NCBI RefSeq assembly: GCF_000344155.1
Contig: NZ_BAOQ01000002.1
Location: 1-64,000, forward strand
Source: Gordonia paraffinivorans NBRC 108238
GTDB taxonomy: Bacteria; Actinomycetota; Actinomycetes; Mycobacteriales; Mycobacteriaceae
DNA: 64,000 bases
Direction of reading: 5' to 3'
Below are positions 42,630 through 51,182 of the stretch, piece by piece; positions within the stretch are counted from its first letter, which is position 1, and every line of letters begins with the position of its first letter. A program made the translations under genes and the position numbers. Below the pieces are notes generated by a model that made no database searches, had not been told where the DNA came from, and was given only the letters and a program-made list of their open reading frames with translations.

Positions 42630-43787
42630 GTGAAGGCAGTGATCGTCGGCGCGGGAATGGGCGGGATGTCTGCGGCGATCGCGCTCAAACAGCTCGGCAT
42701 CGAGGTCGAGGTCTACGAACAGGTCACCGAGAACAAGCCCGTCGGTGCCGCGATCTCGGTGTGGTCCAACGGCGTCAAATGCCTGAACCACCTCGGCCTG
42801 GAGAAGGAGACCGCCGAGCTCGGCGGCATCGTCGACTCGATGAGTTACGTCGACGCCTTCACCGGTGAGACGATGTGCCGCTTCAGCATGCAGCCGCTCA
42901 TCGACGAGGTCGGCCAGCGCCCGTACCCGATCGCGCGCGCCGAACTGCAGCTGATGCTGATGAACGCCTACGGGTTCGACGACATCCATTTCGGCAAGAA
43001 GGTGGTGGCCGTCCACGACGACGGCGACCGGGCCACCGTCGAATTCGCCGACGGCACCAGCGATTCCGGCGACCTGGTGATCGGCGCCGATGGCGCCAGG
43101 TCGCTGACCCGCGAATACGTGCTGGGCCACCCCGTGGAGCGCCGCTACGCCGGCTACGTCAACTTCAACGGCCTCGTCGAGGTGGACGAGCGGATCGGCC
43201 CGGCAACGGAATGGACCACGTACGTGGGAGATTCACGACGTGTCTCGGTGATGCCGGTCGCCGGCAACCGCTTCTACTTCTTCTTCGACGTCCCGATGCC
43301 CGAAGGGGTGCCGTTCGAACGCGGCACCGCCCGCGAGTTCCTCGCCGCGGAGTTCGCCGACTGGGCAGCGGGTGTGCAGACACTCATCGACAAACTCGAT
43401 CCGGCGACGACGAACCGGGTCGAGATCTGCGACCTCGACCCGTTCCACACCTGGGTGAAGGGCCGTGTGGCGGTGCTCGGCGACGCCGCCCACAACACCA
43501 CCCCGGACATCGGCCAGGGCGGCTGCTCCGCGATGGAGGACGCAGTGGCCCTGCAGTTCGCGTTCGAAGACAATCCCGACGATGTGTCAGCCGCGCTGGC
43601 CGCCTACCAGGCCGCCCGCACCGAACGCGCCGGCGATCTCGTGCTCCGTGCCCGCAAGCGGTGCGACGTCACCCACGGCAAGGATCCCGAGAAGACCGCG
43701 GCCTGGTACGACGAGCTCCGGCACGAGGACGGCACCACCATCATCCGCGGCATCGTGGGCAACATCATCGGCGGCCCGCTCACCTGA
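42630..43787 (+). CDS. hpxO: FAD-dependent urate hydroxylase (HpxO type)
   Basis: A 385-residue group A flavin monooxygenase. It begins KAVIVGAGMGGMSAAIALKQ, the FAD dinucleotide fold, then GAAISVWSNGVKCLNHLG near residues 44-61. The second FAD motif is GDAAHNTTPDIGQGGCSAMED near 286-306. The stretch RKRCDVTHGKDPEKTAAWY near 350 matches Klebsiella HpxO, which oxidises urate to 5-hydroxyisourate. GTG 42630 gives the length of HpxO (384), and GTG 42624 has better spacing from AGGAAG. No uric acid, allantoin or hydroxyisourate genes are adjacent. Confidence 0.85.
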   Translation: MKAVIVGAGMGGMSAAIALKQLGIEVEVYEQVTENKPVGAAISVWSNGVKCLNHLGLEKETAELGGIVDSMSYVDAFTGETMCRFSMQPLIDEVGQRPYPIARAELQLMLMNAYGFDDIHFGKKVVAVHDDGDRATVEFADGTSDSGDLVIGADGARSLTREYVLGHPVERRYAGYVNFNGLVEVDERIGPATEWTTYVGDSRRVSVMPVAGNRFYFFFDVPMPEGVPFERGTAREFLAAEFADWAAGVQTLIDKLDPATTNRVEICDLDPFHTWVKGRVAVLGDAAHNTTPDIGQGGCSAMEDAVALQFAFEDNPDDVSAALAAYQAARTERAGDLVLRARKRCDVTHGKDPEKTAAWYDELRHEDGTTIIRGIVGNIIGGPLT

Positions 43788-43819
43788 CGGCGTGCCCGCC
43801 GCACCCCTGGACCGCGGGA

Positions 43820-45298
43820 CTACTCCCCGTCGCGTTCGATCGCCGAGGTCTTCAGACCGTCGTGCGCGACGAGCGCGGCCTCTCGTGAGAGCGTCGGCCC
43901 CGGGGCGAGCAGCGACACCACCGACCACGGCGCGGGAGCGGGCTCCCCGGCCAGACCGAGCATCTCGGCCGTCTGCGGGTCCGGGATGCCGAACCGCACG
44001 CCCGAATCATTGACGTAGAACAGCGACTCCTTACGCGTCGAGTTGTCCTCGTTGCCGGTCACCTGCAGGTACTCCCCCGATCCCGGCGGCAGGTACACCT
44101 GGTCGAGTCCCGGTCCGGAGCCGTCCGCCGACGTGAGACGCACCGGCACCGCGCCGGATCTCAAGGGCAGGTCCCGCCCGGCCAGCAACATGGTCTCGGC
44201 CCGGGGCTCACCGGACGCCCTGGTCCAGGTGCGGCACAGGGTCGGGTCGGCCGAGGCGCCGAGCAGGGTCGGTGTGAGCTGCGGGAAGTCGGAGATGGGC
44301 AAGGTGTCGACCACCTTCAGGCTGGCGAGACGCCCCGGCGGCACCGTCCGCACCTCCGCATTCCCCTTGCTGTCGGCGAGCTGCAGGATCTCCGCGGCCG
44401 GCTCGCCGATCTGTTGAACCCCGTCTCGCAGGACGAGGTGATAGCTGGTCTCGTCGTCGACGCCCACCGACCTCACCACCGAACCGACGGTCATCCCCTC
44501 GACGGCCCCCCGCTCGCCCGCCCCGGGGATCGTCGGCACCGCGATCGGATCGACGAGGGGGAAGGCGTTGAGCAGGCCCGGCGACATGCGGCGTGGCGTC
44601 GTGCCCTCGAGTCCGAGGGCGCGCATGACCGGCGCGCTGTCGGTGTCGATCTCGGCGCGCATCGGGCTCCACGAACCGTTCCGGAACAGCTGGTAGACGA
44701 GGAAGGTCGCGTCGTCCGACCGCACCAGGATCGCGTCTGGCGGCGCGGTGGTGCTCGCGGTGGCCTCGTCGAGGACGGGGCGGTCCCCGATGACCGTCTG
44801 TCGGATGGATTCCGCCGAGCCGTCGTCGGAGACCTCGGTGGTGTCGCACACCGTCCACGTCGAGGTCCCCTTGTGCGCCGAGGACGGCAGCGAGCCCGGT
44901 GCGCCCGGGATGCCCAGCAACGGGCCGCGCGGGTAGGACTTCAACTTTCCGTCGGCCACCGACGCCGGCTTCTCGGCACTGCCGGAGATCAGTCGCGCCG
45001 ACGCGAGGTTGAGCACCGGGTGCAGGGTGTCCTCGACCAGCACGTAGGTGCTTCCGCTGTTCTTGCCGACGATGATCTTCGCGTCGCCGACCGAACCCTG
45101 CGGGCGGACGAGGCCCCACACGCCGCAGCCGCCGAGGACGAGGAGGCCGAGCACCGTGCCGACCACGAGGGCCTGCAACTGGGAACGCATCGGGTCGTGC
45201 AGCATCCGCACGTCACGGCGCACGAGGGCGTGCTCGAGGCGCTTGATGAGGAAGCGGTAGCCGTTGACCTGAGCCTTGGTCGTCAGTTGACGTGCCAC
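43820..45298 (-). CDS. eccB: Type VII secretion protein EccB
   Basis: A 492-residue membrane-anchored component of an ESX secretion system. It starts ARQLTTKAQVNGYRFLIKRLEHALVRRDVRM, the invariant EccB N-terminus in the cytosol. One membrane helix spans about 43-65 (LQALVVGTVLGLLVLGGCGVWGLV, in parts). The periplasmic part of about 420 residues follows. GTG 45298 has GGGGGAG before it. The gene is divergent from eccE, with 196 bp between them. The other membrane parts (EccC, EccD), MycP and Esx proteins are absent from the window. Confidence 0.93.
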   Translation of the reverse strand: MARQLTTKAQVNGYRFLIKRLEHALVRRDVRMLHDPMRSQLQALVVGTVLGLLVLGGCGVWGLVRPQGSVGDAKIIVGKNSGSTYVLVEDTLHPVLNLASARLISGSAEKPASVADGKLKSYPRGPLLGIPGAPGSLPSSAHKGTSTWTVCDTTEVSDDGSAESIRQTVIGDRPVLDEATASTTAPPDAILVRSDDATFLVYQLFRNGSWSPMRAEIDTDSAPVMRALGLEGTTPRRMSPGLLNAFPLVDPIAVPTIPGAGERGAVEGMTVGSVVRSVGVDDETSYHLVLRDGVQQIGEPAAEILQLADSKGNAEVRTVPPGRLASLKVVDTLPISDFPQLTPTLLGASADPTLCRTWTRASGEPRAETMLLAGRDLPLRSGAVPVRLTSADGSGPGLDQVYLPPGSGEYLQVTGNEDNSTRKESLFYVNDSGVRFGIPDPQTAEMLGLAGEPAPAPWSVVSLLAPGPTLSREAALVAHDGLKTSAIERDGE

Positions 45299-45494
45299 GA
45301 CTCCCCCTGTCCGCACCGTCGGCACAGCAGCCGGGCAGGCCGTGGACGGTTGTGATCTCTCGCGGCGTACCCCCCGCCGCGCGGTAGTAGCCTAACCGAC
45401 GAACAGGCCCCCGACAGGTGGGGCTCGGCGGCTGTGGACACCCGCCGGCGGAGGCGTCGACGACGCCGTATCGGGGGAACTGGGGGGCCGAAGC

Positions 45495-47213
45495 GTGGAC
45501 GCGAACTCGCGTGCGGCAGCGATGCGCACACTCGTGGTGGTCGAGGTGATCCTCGCCGCCGGGCTCGTCATCTGGACGGCGTCGGCAAGCGTGTGGGGAG
45601 CGGCGGCCCTCGCCGTCGCGGCCGTCCTCGCCGCCGGACTGATCCGCTTCCGCGGACGCCCGTCGCTGTTCGGGCGCCTGGCCGGACGTGCCGCGTTCTC
45701 CTGGTCCCGGGTGCGGCGCAGTGCATCGGATCTGGCGCCGGCGCCGTTCGACGTCCCGCTCGCCGGCCCGGCAAGCCATCCCTCGGCCCGACGCCCGTCG
45801 GCACCCACGACGATCGGCGCGCGGTGGGTCGGCGACACCCTCGTGACGGTCATCCGCGTCGACCCGGGCGGTCCGGCGGTGACCTACCTCGCCCCGGGAT
45901 CGAGCACGCTCGCCGAGGAGGCCGGACAGCTCGTCCCGCTCGACGCCCTCGCCGACTGCGTCAACCGTTACGACATCGTCCTGAGCTCCGTCGAGGTCAT
46001 CAGCCACGGTGTGCGCGTGTGGGGTTCGGGCGTCGCACCGTCGACCTACGAACGCACGCTCGGTCCGCTGGCCGCGACGGCCCAGCGGTCGATCTTCGTC
46101 GTCCTGCGCCTGGACCCGCTCGACTGCCCGGACGCGGTGGCACGACGAGGCGGAGGCGCCACCGGGGCCTTGCGCACCGCGACGATCACCACACGCCGCG
46201 TCGCCAAACGCCTCGGCGAGCACGGGCTGAGGACGACGATCCTGTCGGCCGCCCAGATCACCTCGGTCACCACGCAGCTCACCGAGGGCGCCGGCATCGA
46301 CTCGCTGGAGGAGGAGTGGGACTCGGTGGGGGTCGCCGGACTCCGGATCCGCAGTGCGGCAGTAGAACCGGCAGCGCTGACGGCGACCATCCGCGACGTC
46401 TGGGTCAATCCCGCCGTGTCGACAACCCTCACCGTTCGCCTCCGCCATGTCTCCACCGATCGTCGCTCGCGCAACGACCGCGGCGAGGTGGAGGTCGCCG
46501 CTTTCGTCCGCTTCAACGAGTTCCCGGGTGCCCACCGCGCGCTGGCGACCTGGCCGGAGGGCCTGGTGCCTCTCGACGGACGCCAGTTCGACGCGCTCGG
46601 CGTGAGTCTGCCGATCGCGACCCCGACCCGCCTCGATCGGGATCTCCCGGCGCTGAGGGGCGAGGAGGCACGGGAATTCCTCCGCTCGGTGCGGCTGCCG
46701 GCGGGCGGCTGCGGCCAGCTGATCGGCGCCGACCATGCCGGGCGCGCGGTGGCGACCCGCCTCGTCGGGCCGGGCATCGCGACGGTCGCGGTGTCCGCCG
46801 GACTCCACGTCGTCGCACAGATCGCACTGCGCGCGGTCGCCGTCGGGGCCGCGGTCCGCATCCACACCGACCGTCCGCACCGGTGGGCACCGCTGGTGAA
46901 TGCCGTGGCCGATCCGAGCGCCCTGTCGCTGGCCGACGACCGCGCAACGGCACGGCCCGGACCGGCACTGGTCATCGCCGACGGCGTGACGCCGCCGCCA
47001 CCCCGGGCCGACACGACCCGCATGATCATCACCGCGCCCGGACTCGACGACCCGACCGGCGGCCACACGGTGACGGTGACCCAGAATCCCCGTGCGCCAC
47101 AGGATCTCTCACTGACGGCCGGGAGACCCCCGGTACTCGTGACGATGGTCGCGACGCCGGACGAGTGGACGCTGATCGGCGGCTATCCCGAACCGGCGGC
47201 CGCCGCGCGCTGA
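45495..47213 (+). CDS. eccE: Type VII secretion protein EccE
   Basis: A 572-residue protein with two N-terminal membrane helices (about 12-27 and 30-47) followed by a long cytoplasmic part, the topology of EccE, which surrounds the ESX membrane core. Conserved stretches include WVGDTLVTVIRVDPGG near 112-127, RYDIVLSSVEVISHGVRVWG near 157-176 and RSIFVVLRLDPLDCPDAV near 197-214. The assignment rests on these and on the neighbouring eccB. It is longer than many EccE proteins. GTG 45495 is the start used. ATG 45522 is possible. ESX-4 of M. tuberculosis lacks EccE, and ESX-4-bis-like systems have it. Confidence 0.8.
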   Translation: MDANSRAAAMRTLVVVEVILAAGLVIWTASASVWGAAALAVAAVLAAGLIRFRGRPSLFGRLAGRAAFSWSRVRRSASDLAPAPFDVPLAGPASHPSARRPSAPTTIGARWVGDTLVTVIRVDPGGPAVTYLAPGSSTLAEEAGQLVPLDALADCVNRYDIVLSSVEVISHGVRVWGSGVAPSTYERTLGPLAATAQRSIFVVLRLDPLDCPDAVARRGGGATGALRTATITTRRVAKRLGEHGLRTTILSAAQITSVTTQLTEGAGIDSLEEEWDSVGVAGLRIRSAAVEPAALTATIRDVWVNPAVSTTLTVRLRHVSTDRRSRNDRGEVEVAAFVRFNEFPGAHRALATWPEGLVPLDGRQFDALGVSLPIATPTRLDRDLPALRGEEAREFLRSVRLPAGGCGQLIGADHAGRAVATRLVGPGIATVAVSAGLHVVAQIALRAVAVGAAVRIHTDRPHRWAPLVNAVADPSALSLADDRATARPGPALVIADGVTPPPPRADTTRMIITAPGLDDPTGGHTVTVTQNPRAPQDLSLTAGRPPVLVTMVATPDEWTLIGGYPEPAAAAR

Positions 47214-47229
47214 ACGCGCCCGAGCGAGG

Positions 47230-48537
47230 TCAGTCGACAGCGGCCGACGCGTGCTCCCCGACCGCGACCCCGCCCGCCTCGGCGTCGCCGGCAGACGACA
47301 CCGCCACCGGCACGAGCGCCCGGTAGAACACCGTTCGCGACGACGCGGCATGGACGATGACGTCGGGGTCGGAGTCGGTGATCCACAGCGCACGACCCGC
47401 CGGCACGGTCAGCGGCGTCCCGTCCACCGGCCGCACCTCGATGGCCCCGCTGAGCACCGAGAGAATCTGCGGTCCGGGCATGTCGAAGCAGATCGACGAG
47501 GCGTGACGCAGTCCCGTGCCGTCCAACTCGACCCGCGACAACCGGAACTCCGGGGCCGGGGTGAGGTAGATCTGCTCGGCGCCGAGGGTGCGCACCGACG
47601 GCGTCAGGTCGGCCGGGTCGACCGGGGTGAAGTCGAGGATGCGCAGCAACTCGGGCACGTCGATGTGCTTGGGCGTCAGTCCGCCGCGGAGGACGTTGTC
47701 GGAGTTGGCCATGATCTCCACGCCGGTGCCCCGGAGGTAGGCGTGGAGATTGCCCGCCGGCAGGTACAGTCCTTGGCCCGGCTCGAGGTGCACGCGGTTC
47801 AGCAGAAGGGAGGCGAGCACGCCGGGGTCGTTGGGATAGTCCTCGCCGAGCTCGCACAGCGTGCGCAGCTCGGCGGTGAACTGCGTCCGCCCCTGCGCCA
47901 GCACCTCGACTGCGCCGTGCAGCACCGCCGGGACGAGCCGGCGGATCATCGCCTCGGGAAGGGTCAGCCAGGTGGTGAAGACCGCCCGGAGCCCCTCCGA
48001 ATCCGGTTGTCCGGCCAGCATTCCCAGGTAATGGTCGAGCTCGCTGACCTGTAGTTCCCGCAGCAGCTCGATCGTCTTGTGCGGGTCGCGGAATCCGGCG
48101 AGGGCGTCGAACGGCGTGGTCGCGACCATCAGTTCGGGCTTGTGCCAGGGGTCGCGGTAGTTGCGGTCGCGGGCGTCGAGCGCGAGTCCGCGCGCGTTCT
48201 CCCGCTCGAACCCCTCGCGCGCCTGTTCGGCCGACGGATGGGCCTGCAGCGACAGGGGCTCCTCGGCGGCGAGGATCTTGAGCAGGAACGGCAGGCGATC
48301 GCCGAACGCCTCGGTGCTCGCCGGCCCGAGAGTCGACACCGGGTCGGCCGAGATCACGTCCACCAGTGGCTGCTCCGGACCGGACTCGTCGACGCAGCGC
48401 GCCGAACCCGCCGGGTGGGAGCCGAACCACAGTTCGGCCTCCGGATGCGCCGACGGGACAGGCCTGCCCTGGATCGACGCGATCGCCGTACGCGAACCCC
48501 ACGCGTAGGGACGAACCAATCCCTCGAGAATCCTCAT
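47230..48537 (-). CDS. manA: Mannose-6-phosphate isomerase, class I
   Basis: A 435-residue cupin-type enzyme that interconverts fructose-6-phosphate and mannose-6-phosphate, supplying GDP-mannose for mannolipids. N-terminus PYAWGSRTAIA. Zinc ligands occur in SLQAHPSAEQA near residues 106-116 and in KPELMVATTPFDALAGF near 146-162 and YLPAGNLHAYLRGTGVEIMANSDNVLRGGLTPKH (here 259-292 in parts), where the arginine of the active site is also found. The start overlaps the SIS gene stop as ATGA. It is about 25 residues longer than the M. tuberculosis enzyme, mainly in the C-terminus. Confidence 0.94.
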   Translation of the reverse strand: MRILEGLVRPYAWGSRTAIASIQGRPVPSAHPEAELWFGSHPAGSARCVDESGPEQPLVDVISADPVSTLGPASTEAFGDRLPFLLKILAAEEPLSLQAHPSAEQAREGFERENARGLALDARDRNYRDPWHKPELMVATTPFDALAGFRDPHKTIELLRELQVSELDHYLGMLAGQPDSEGLRAVFTTWLTLPEAMIRRLVPAVLHGAVEVLAQGRTQFTAELRTLCELGEDYPNDPGVLASLLLNRVHLEPGQGLYLPAGNLHAYLRGTGVEIMANSDNVLRGGLTPKHIDVPELLRILDFTPVDPADLTPSVRTLGAEQIYLTPAPEFRLSRVELDGTGLRHASSICFDMPGPQILSVLSGAIEVRPVDGTPLTVPAGRALWITDSDPDVIVHAASSRTVFYRALVPVAVSSAGDAEAGGVAVGEHASAAVD

Positions 48538-49679
48538 TGCACCGTGTTCCCAATCAGGCGGAGATACACCGCCGCCATCTCGACCCTCAATGCCACGATC
48601 AAGAAGTCCAGAACGTCGCCCGGACCGTCGGCGACCGGGTCCTCCCCCGGCAGCGGGCGCAGGTCCGACCGGGGCGCCTCGGCGGCTGCCGGCTGGTCGG
48701 CCGCGTCGACCCCGACCACGAGGTCGACGTCGCCGAGCCCCATCACACGCTGCCGCGTGTACCACTCCCGGCGCGCGGTGGAGACGACGAGGATGCGCGG
48801 GGCCTGGTCGGCCGGCGGCTCGTCGAAGTCCGGGTCGTAGAAGATCGAGTCGGTGGCCGGCGCACCACCCGAGCGGGCGGCTAACAGCCGCGACGCCCGC
48901 GCCACCTCGGCCAGTTCGGCGACGGCGCCGACGACCCCGGCGATGCCGACGAGGCCCGCCACCGCATGCGCGGCGACCACGGTGCCCGCCGGGGAGTCCG
49001 AGGTCCAGACCGCCGGGCGGTCCTGGAGTCGGACGGCGAGGGACTTGGCCCGGTTGCGGAAGGTCTCCCGGCTCGGATGCGAGGCCGAGGCCTCGGCGTC
49101 GAGGGCGTCGGCCAGGTCGTCGAGGGCCGGCACCGGACCCGTCATCCGCACCTGGGTGAGCGCGCCGAACACCGCCAGCAGCGCGGCGACGAATCCGAAG
49201 AACCGGAACCGCGGTTCCAGGTCGAAGCGCGGGGAGAGATCGATCCCGTTGCCGCCCAACGCATCCCGTAGCGGTCCCGCAATCGGCGCGGCCACGACCA
49301 CCTCCGCGCGGCGCCGCCCGGCGCGCGCGGCGGCATCGGCGAGCGCCATGTCCCCGGCGTCCTCGCCCGCCACGACGACCACGTCGAGGGGGCCCACCCA
49401 GCCCGGCAGGACCGGAGCGGTGACCACCGGCACGTCGATCCGGGACGCGACGGCGGCCACGATCAGCCCGGCGGCCCGATGGGACACCTCGCCGGCACCG
49501 TGCACGACGACCACGCTGCGCGGCCGCAACTCGGCAAGTGGTGCGAGCGCACCCTCGCGGACAGCCTCGGCGGTGGCCCGGATCTGGGCCCCCGCGAGCG
49601 CGACGGTCCGCAACAGACCGTCGGCGTCCGCGGAGAGCAACTCCTCGGCGTCGTCGAGGTCGGGGGCACCGGTACGCAT
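48534..49679 (-). CDS. SIS-domain protein (Rv3256c type)
   Basis: A 381-residue protein similar to phosphoglucose/phosphomannose isomerase C-terminal-type proteins. Sugar-isomerase (SIS) motifs are weak: SVVVVHGAGEVSHRAAGLIVAAVASRIDVPVV near 55-85 and VVVVAGEDAGDMALADAAARAGRR near 98-121. It is translationally coupled to manA. In M. tuberculosis the same gene sits between manA and the phosphomannomutase gene manB. Here manB is not found. A regulatory or sugar-phosphate binding role in the mannose pathway is possible. Confidence 0.78.
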   Translation of the reverse strand: MRTGAPDLDDAEELLSADADGLLRTVALAGAQIRATAEAVREGALAPLAELRPRSVVVVHGAGEVSHRAAGLIVAAVASRIDVPVVTAPVLPGWVGPLDVVVVAGEDAGDMALADAAARAGRRRAEVVVAAPIAGPLRDALGGNGIDLSPRFDLEPRFRFFGFVAALLAVFGALTQVRMTGPVPALDDLADALDAEASASHPSRETFRNRAKSLAVRLQDRPAVWTSDSPAGTVVAAHAVAGLVGIAGVVGAVAELAEVARASRLLAARSGGAPATDSIFYDPDFDEPPADQAPRILVVSTARREWYTRQRVMGLGDVDLVVGVDAADQPAAAEAPRSDLRPLPGEDPVADGPGDVLDFLIVALRVEMAAVYLRLIGNTVQ

Positions 49680-49736
49680 GGGACCAGCGTAGCCAGCCAC
49701 GGTGACACCCGTCCCGCTACACGACACACTCGTGGG

Positions 49737-49765
49737 CCCGATCCGGGGAATCGTCCCGGATCGGG
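49737..49765 (-). terminator. Hairpin between DUF3499 gene and SIS gene
   Basis: CCCGATCCGGG (49737-49747) and CCCGGATCGGG (49755-49765) with a 7-nt loop, 91 nt beyond the DUF3499 stop. Confidence 0.6.
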
Positions 49766-49855
49766 AGATGACGGTGTCGGGTGCGTCCGTGTGGACGGAG
49801 GTCGCGCCCAGCGCGAGGTGGACGGGTGTCGCGCCGTGCGCGTGGCGGCGTGCGT

Positions 49856-50386
49856 TCAGTCGACCGGGTCCGGCAGGACACGCAGGTGTCCCCGGCGTCC
49901 CGGACGCGGACGGGTCTGGTGGCGGGGCGTCGACGAGGACGAGCCCTGGGTGAGCGGCGACTGCTGGTCGACCGGTCCGGCGCGGTGGCGGCCGGACCGA
50001 CGGTCGGCGAGCGCGGCGTCCACGGCCGCGTCGACCGGGGACCTCCCGGAGTCGAGTGCGTCGAGGGAGTCGATGGACCCGCGGCCGGCGTCGAAGCCGG
50101 GACGCGGACCGCCGGCGACGGCGCCCGCCTCCCGGACGGCCTCGGCCAGTGCGGTCAGCTCGTGGTCCTCGGCCGGCACCGAGAAGCCACGTTCGCTGCG
50201 CAGCATCTCCCACCCGCGCGGCACGGTGATCCGACGCGCGTGGTCCTCGCACAGATCCCAGGAATGCGGCTCCACCGAGGTCGCCAACGGACCGATGACC
50301 GCGGTCGATTCGGCGTAGACGAAGGTCAGCGTAGCCACCGCGGATCGGGCGCAGCCGGGTCGGCAGCACAGACGGGGAAGCTTCAC
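49856..50386 (-). CDS. DUF3499 zinc-ribbon-like protein (Rv3258c type)
   Basis: A 176-residue protein. MKLPRLCCRPGCARSAVATLTFVYAESTAVIGPL is the typical start of DUF3499. Cys7-Cys8, Cys12 and Cys46 with His42 or His49 could bind zinc. WDLCEDHARRITVPRGWEMLR near 43-63 is the second conserved part. The C-terminal 90 residues are disordered and vary in the family. It lies in the conserved manA-SIS-(manB)-DUF3499 neighbourhood of actinobacteria, and its function is unknown. Confidence 0.85.
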   Translation of the reverse strand: MKLPRLCCRPGCARSAVATLTFVYAESTAVIGPLATSVEPHSWDLCEDHARRITVPRGWEMLRSERGFSVPAEDHELTALAEAVREAGAVAGGPRPGFDAGRGSIDSLDALDSGRSPVDAAVDAALADRRSGRHRAGPVDQQSPLTQGSSSSTPRHQTRPRPGRRGHLRVLPDPVD

Positions 50387-50491
50387 GAGACGAGATTAGC
50401 CCGCCTTGTCGGCAACCACTGAGCCGACACGCTCATCGACCGCCGCGGGGCAGGCGCGACACGGGTCGCCACGACCTCCTACACTCGCGCC

Positions 50492-51028
50492 ATGCGCATC
50501 CACCCAAAGCCCGCGCGCGGCTCCCACGGCACCCCGGGCCCCTATGGCGCGCCGGGCATCCGCCGTGGTCGTCGGCGCCCGGGCCGCTTCCGGGACCGTC
50601 GTGGTCGTGGGCTGCGCTCCCCGCTGCTGCCGCAGCACGTGCCCGCCTACAACACCCGGTCCGACGAGTTCGACGCGATCGCGCTCGAGGCCTTTGCCGA
50701 GATCGACGCCAACTGGCACGACCAGCTCGCGGGTCTCGACATCGCCGTGGACGAGATCCCGCGCCTCCTCCCCCGCGACCCCGAGACCGTCGAGTGGCCC
50801 GACGAGGTGACCGCGGACGGCGCCGTGCCGCTGGCGCGGCTGATCCCGGCGGGCATGGATGTCCACGGCGTGCCGACGCGCGCCCAGATCATCCTCTTCC
50901 GCCGGCCGCTGGAATCGCGGGCGAAGAAGGGCACGGATCTGCTCGAGCTGATCCACGAGGTCCTCGTCCAGCAGGTCGCCACCCACCTCGGACTCGACGA
51001 AGACACGATCGACCGCGGACCAGAGTGA
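50492..51028 (+). CDS. Zincin-like metallopeptidase family protein (Rv3259 type)
   Basis: A 178-residue protein of the minimal metallopeptidase (Zincin_1) family. The basic N-terminal part is arginine-rich and probably disordered to about residue 50. The core has FDAIALEAFAEIDANWHDQL near 60-79 and LIHEVLVQQVATHLGLDEDTID near 151-172. In typical members HExxH sits there. Here HE is followed by VLVQQVATH, so the canonical zinc motif is altered. The gene is divergent from DUF3499 and may be non-catalytic. A hairpin (51008-51019 with 51029-51040) spans the stop and may end transcription. Confidence 0.75.
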   Translation: MRIHPKPARGSHGTPGPYGAPGIRRGRRRPGRFRDRRGRGLRSPLLPQHVPAYNTRSDEFDAIALEAFAEIDANWHDQLAGLDIAVDEIPRLLPRDPETVEWPDEVTADGAVPLARLIPAGMDVHGVPTRAQIILFRRPLESRAKKGTDLLELIHEVLVQQVATHLGLDEDTIDRGPE

Positions 51029-51040
51029 TCCGCGGTCGAT
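51008..51040. terminator. Hairpin spanning the zincin-like gene stop
   Basis: ATCGACCGCGGA (51008-51019) and TCCGCGGTCGAT (51029-51040), 9-nt loop. The stop codon lies in the loop and right flank. Confidence 0.55.
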
Positions 51041-51182
51041 GATCGCGTTCGACGGCCCGCCGCCGAACTGCCGGCCGAATACGTTCGGCCCGTATGAAAT
51101 TCGAATGATCGGAATTGATCCGTTCAGATGACGTCGGATCGGCGACATCTCTCGTGTCGTCGACCCGCGCCCGCCGGCGGAC

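Noticed and set aside
45434-47326. A 630-codon frame overlapping eccE on the same strand
   Set aside because: The Arg/Pro/Gly composition is that of a shifted frame. The frame at 45495 has membrane helices and EccE motifs.
49680-49855. A phosphomannomutase remnant between the SIS and DUF3499 genes
   Set aside because: No frame in these 176 bp resembles the enzyme, and the sequence contains only a hairpin.
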